Assembly: GCA_003650185.1 (NCBI GenBank)
Contig: QMOF01000003.1
Coordinates: forward strand, 1-25,115
DNA length: 25,115 nucleotides
Direction: 5' to 3'
DNA from: Chloroflexota bacterium
Lineage (GTDB): Bacteria > Chloroflexota > Dehalococcoidia > UBA2247 > RBG-13-53-26
The translations under genes and the position numbers were made by a program. Positions 23,216-25,115 of the stretch are shown piece after piece (within the stretch, counting starts at the first letter, position 1; every line of letters starts with the position of its first letter). The notes below the pieces were generated by a model. That model was not told the origin of the DNA. It ran no database searches and saw only the letters and a program-made list of their open reading frames with translations.

Positions 23216-24265
23216 CTACCATTCGAGCCCCAGCATAATCGAGTTTAGGCCGCTCCCGGCTGCCATCATGACCACCCTGTTGCCGGGATGGAGGAACCCT
23301 TCCTCAATTGCTATTGCCAGCGAGATGGGAAGGGAAACGGAGCCGATGTTTCCGAGGTATTCCACTGTGGAGAAACCCTTTGACTTGTCCAGCTTGAGGG
23401 TATCAAACAGCAGGCTCTGATGGACGGCACTGACCTGGTGGGTGAAAACCCTGTCGACGTCATCGCCTGTCCATCCCATCTCGCGCTGGAAGGCCTCCCA
23501 GGTTTCAACGGCCAACGGAATGCCGTTTCTAAGGATTCCCTCGAAGTTGGCGTGCATGCTTGGGAAGCTATCGGGGTCGAAGAAACATGTATCAGAGTCG
23601 ACTCGGCAGAGATCGTTGTACTGCGAGGCGCTTCGCACTACGCCTCCGATGATTCTGTGATCGGCCTTCGATACAGAAGAATGAGTCAAGACAACCGATA
23701 CGGCACCACATCCCATGGTGAGAGAGGCGAAACCTTCTTTCAGCTTGCGTCTGTCAATGTTCTCGTCGCTCAGAAGCTCCTGAATCGTGGCATCTGTAAG
23801 CCGCTTGGAGCTCTCACATCCTACTATGATACCCGCTCTTACCTGCCCTAGCTCGATCATGTTTGCCAGGGTTATCATGCCATTGACGAATCCGAGACAA
23901 GCATTGGAGATGTCGAAGATGGTGGAGGTGGGAGGCAACCCCAACTGATCATGCACCAGAGTGGCTGTCGCCGGCTCCAGGAAGTCACGGCTTACCGAAG
24001 TGTGAAGCAGACACTCGATGTCGTTCTTGTCGACCCCGGACTTGGCTATGGCCTTCTCTGCGGCCCTGACACTGGGCTGGCTCGGTGGTGTTCCATCCTC
24101 CCAAATGCGGCGTTCACGGATGCCGGTCATAAGCTCCAGGCGCCCGTACGACCGGTTGAACTTCTGGTAAAGGGGAGCCAGTCTTCTTTCCAGGCTCTCG
24201 GACGTGACTACCTGGTCCGGGATCTCAAACCCGAACGCTTCTATACACACCTTCTTGTACTTCAT
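23216..24265 (-). CDS. OleA/KAS III-type thiolase-fold condensing enzyme
   Basis: The 349-residue protein carries the KAS III triad: C123 in FDISNACLGFVNGM, H276 in VFTHQVSAVHQ and N306 in LGNIGSVSLP. Its pattern follows OleA, the enzyme that joins two acyl-CoAs head to head, rather than FabH: TSVSRDFLEPATATLV has glutamate E97 where OleA has its catalytic Glu117. ASLTMGCGAVSVVL, GGVVRSASQYNDLC and the C-terminal GSGLNSIMLGLEW also match OleA as I recall it. The oleB, oleC and oleD partners are absent from the window. It may prime chains, condense two chains, or make a beta-keto acid. The start matches the OleA N-terminus; a TAAGGG lies upstream. Confidence 0.87.
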   Translation of the reverse strand: MKYKKVCIEAFGFEIPDQVVTSESLERRLAPLYQKFNRSYGRLELMTGIRERRIWEDGTPPSQPSVRAAEKAIAKSGVDKNDIECLLHTSVSRDFLEPATATLVHDQLGLPPTSTIFDISNACLGFVNGMITLANMIELGQVRAGIIVGCESSKRLTDATIQELLSDENIDRRKLKEGFASLTMGCGAVSVVLTHSSVSKADHRIIGGVVRSASQYNDLCRVDSDTCFFDPDSFPSMHANFEGILRNGIPLAVETWEAFQREMGWTGDDVDRVFTHQVSAVHQSLLFDTLKLDKSKGFSTVEYLGNIGSVSLPISLAIAIEEGFLHPGNRVVMMAAGSGLNSIMLGLEW

Positions 24266-24388
24266 GCCACGAAGCCCTTACAGTCTCAGACTCTCCCCCG
24301 GTATAGACCTCACCCCCCCCGCTGTCTTCGATACAGGCCTTGCGCTGGCTGGCTCCCGCTTGTCTTGGGGACTCCAATGGGGGTGACT

Positions 24389-24847
24389 TCAGTCGCCGGC
24401 TGGGCCCTCCGGTCGTCCACGTATTATGAGAGTGGGAACATGGAATCTCAACTTGACGTTCTCCCATCTCTCCTCTGATCCGGGAGGGATTGCCTCATCC
24501 GGGATATACTTGCCAAGTCCGGCCAGGACCGCACATACTTTCCTAGAGTTGGCCACTGTGTCTGGGACATACTCATCGAGAGCGATAATACCTAAGGTCA
24601 CAAAACGCTGTGGGATGTAGCTTACATGGCTGCGGATAATGGCGCTGATCACCTTGGGGGGTACACGTTTGTCCAGCAGGTTCATGTAGAATCGGAGCAG
24701 TGAATCGGGTACACACCTGTCAATCACCCTCGCAGCAATCGAAAGCACCCAGAAGCAATACAGCCTGGCTGATGGCCGCAAACCAACAGGGACTCTCCCA
24801 TGGTTCACTACCTCGATGGCTGCTGGTGACGTAGTATCCTGCTCCAT
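24389..24847 (-). CDS. Protein of unknown function with 16-residue LDxYVPD repeats
   Basis: I do not recognise this 152-residue protein. Four units start at residues 42, 58, 74 and 90 with strict 16-residue spacing, and a fifth at 111: IDRCVPDSLL, LDKRVPPKVI, HVSYIPQRFV, LDEYVPDTVA and LGKYIPDEAI. Each has an aromatic or arginine residue, then V/I-P. The periodicity in this frame alone supports real coding. Residues 29-40 are mildly hydrophobic. It lies first in the acyl-chain operon, 123 bp ahead of the OleA-type gene, on the same strand. Whether it belongs to the pathway is unknown. The ribosome site is weak and the C-terminus non-repetitive. Confidence 0.65.
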   Translation of the reverse strand: MEQDTTSPAAIEVVNHGRVPVGLRPSARLYCFWVLSIAARVIDRCVPDSLLRFYMNLLDKRVPPKVISAIIRSHVSYIPQRFVTLGIIALDEYVPDTVANSRKVCAVLAGLGKYIPDEAIPPGSEERWENVKLRFHVPTLIIRGRPEGPAGD

Positions 24848-24879
24848 CGTGCCAACCGCATTTTGTGGTACCTACCAGA

Positions 24880-24906
24880 ATTACCATGTTTCGGGGATAT
24901 TGTCAA
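24880..24906 (-). promoter_or_regulatory. Possible promoter of the acyl-chain operon
   Basis: On the minus strand a consensus TTGACA (24901-24906) is followed by GGTAAT (24880-24885, 4 of 6) with a short 15 bp spacer; no better -10 is visible at 17 bp. It lies about 35 bp ahead of the ATG at 24847 and faces the operon. The imperfect spacing keeps confidence low. Confidence 0.3.
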
Positions 24907-24994
24907 CGGTGACTGTCTTCAATGACGCTCCGGGCCGGCTGCCAGAGTTACGTCCAGCGGCTTGGCATTGCGCTGCTCCGCAGACAGGCTCCAG

Positions 24995-25112
24995 TGAGCT
25001 CGTTCAGATACATGTGAGACAGTAGACAGGTAGAATAGGGGCCATTCTCCGGATGAGAAAGATCAATGGAGGTGGCTCCATATGCGGGTATTCGGTCTGC
25101 CCGGTGTAATAG
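24995..25112. repeat. Right copy of the 118 bp terminal inverted repeat
   Basis: Exact reverse complement of bases 1-118. Reading rightward, it contains the hairpins TTCTC/GAGAA (25045-25059) and ATGGAG/CTCCAT (25066-25081). It also holds an 18-codon open frame (25053-25109) whose product would end in GGGSICGYSVCPV. Homology to the left copy ends sharply at 24995. Sequence beyond 25115 is unknown, so the repeat may be longer. Confidence 0.95.
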
Positions 25113-25115
25113 GGC

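Noticed and set aside
15994..24265. Ordinary housekeeping fatty-acid operon
   Set aside because: It lacks fabD and acc genes, has an OleA-type enzyme in place of FabH, and includes two CrtI-like flavoproteins and its own phosphopantetheinyl transferase.

Overview
This 25.1 kb window has the dense, 58-60% G+C-looking layout of a bacterial metagenome contig. It carries no rRNA, tRNA, CRISPR array or recognisable transposase. The organism is probably an uncultured bacterium of the Chloroflexota/Dehalococcoidia kind. That is an inference from a type IV pilus set without a secretin gene in view, two coiled-coil proteins ahead of pilB, and remnants of an archaeal-type glutamate synthase operon. No marker gene settles it. 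Both ends of the window carry the same 118 bp sequence in inverted orientation (1-118 and 24995-25112). The contig is therefore probably bounded by a multi-copy repeat.

Region 1 (119-2983, minus strand) is a histidine locus, hisH and hisF, embedded in gene debris. A four-cluster ferredoxin pseudogene lies just ahead of hisH. Between hisH and hisF, the N-terminus of an FAD/NAD oxidoreductase is joined directly to the C-terminus of a class II glutamine amidotransferase. These fit the remains of one glutamate-synthase-like operon after internal deletion. A good leftward sigma70-type promoter (2770-2799), followed by a perfect 20 bp palindrome (2737-2756), probably controls this unit.

Region 2 (2984-13629, plus strand) is a type IV pilus assembly cluster. 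In order it holds a promoter, two paralogous coiled-coil proteins, PilB ATPase, PilC platform protein, two prepilin-like proteins, a PilX-like protein carrying a seven-repeat beta-propeller, then PilO-, PilM- and PilN-like proteins. Major pilin, prepilin peptidase and retraction ATPase are not in the window. A convergent gene (13703-15838) encodes a secreted, membrane-anchored protein with five fibronectin-like repeats and a PKD domain.

Region 3 (15994-24847, minus strand) is the most interesting part. It looks like one operon of ten genes: a protein of unknown function with 16-residue repeats, an OleA-type ketosynthase, a KAS II-type ketosynthase, an acyl carrier protein, two different CrtI/phytoene-desaturase-like flavoproteins, FabG, FabZ, a FabI-like reductase lacking one active-site tyrosine, and a phosphopantetheinyl transferase. 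Together they form a nearly self-contained acyl-chain pathway. The ACP is activated by the transferase, primed or condensed by the two ketosynthases, processed by FabG/FabZ/FabI, and redox-modified by the two flavoproteins. The combination resembles the fatty-acid-synthase plus CrtI-like clusters proposed for ladderane lipids in anammox bacteria, but with an OleA-type enzyme. The product is unknown.
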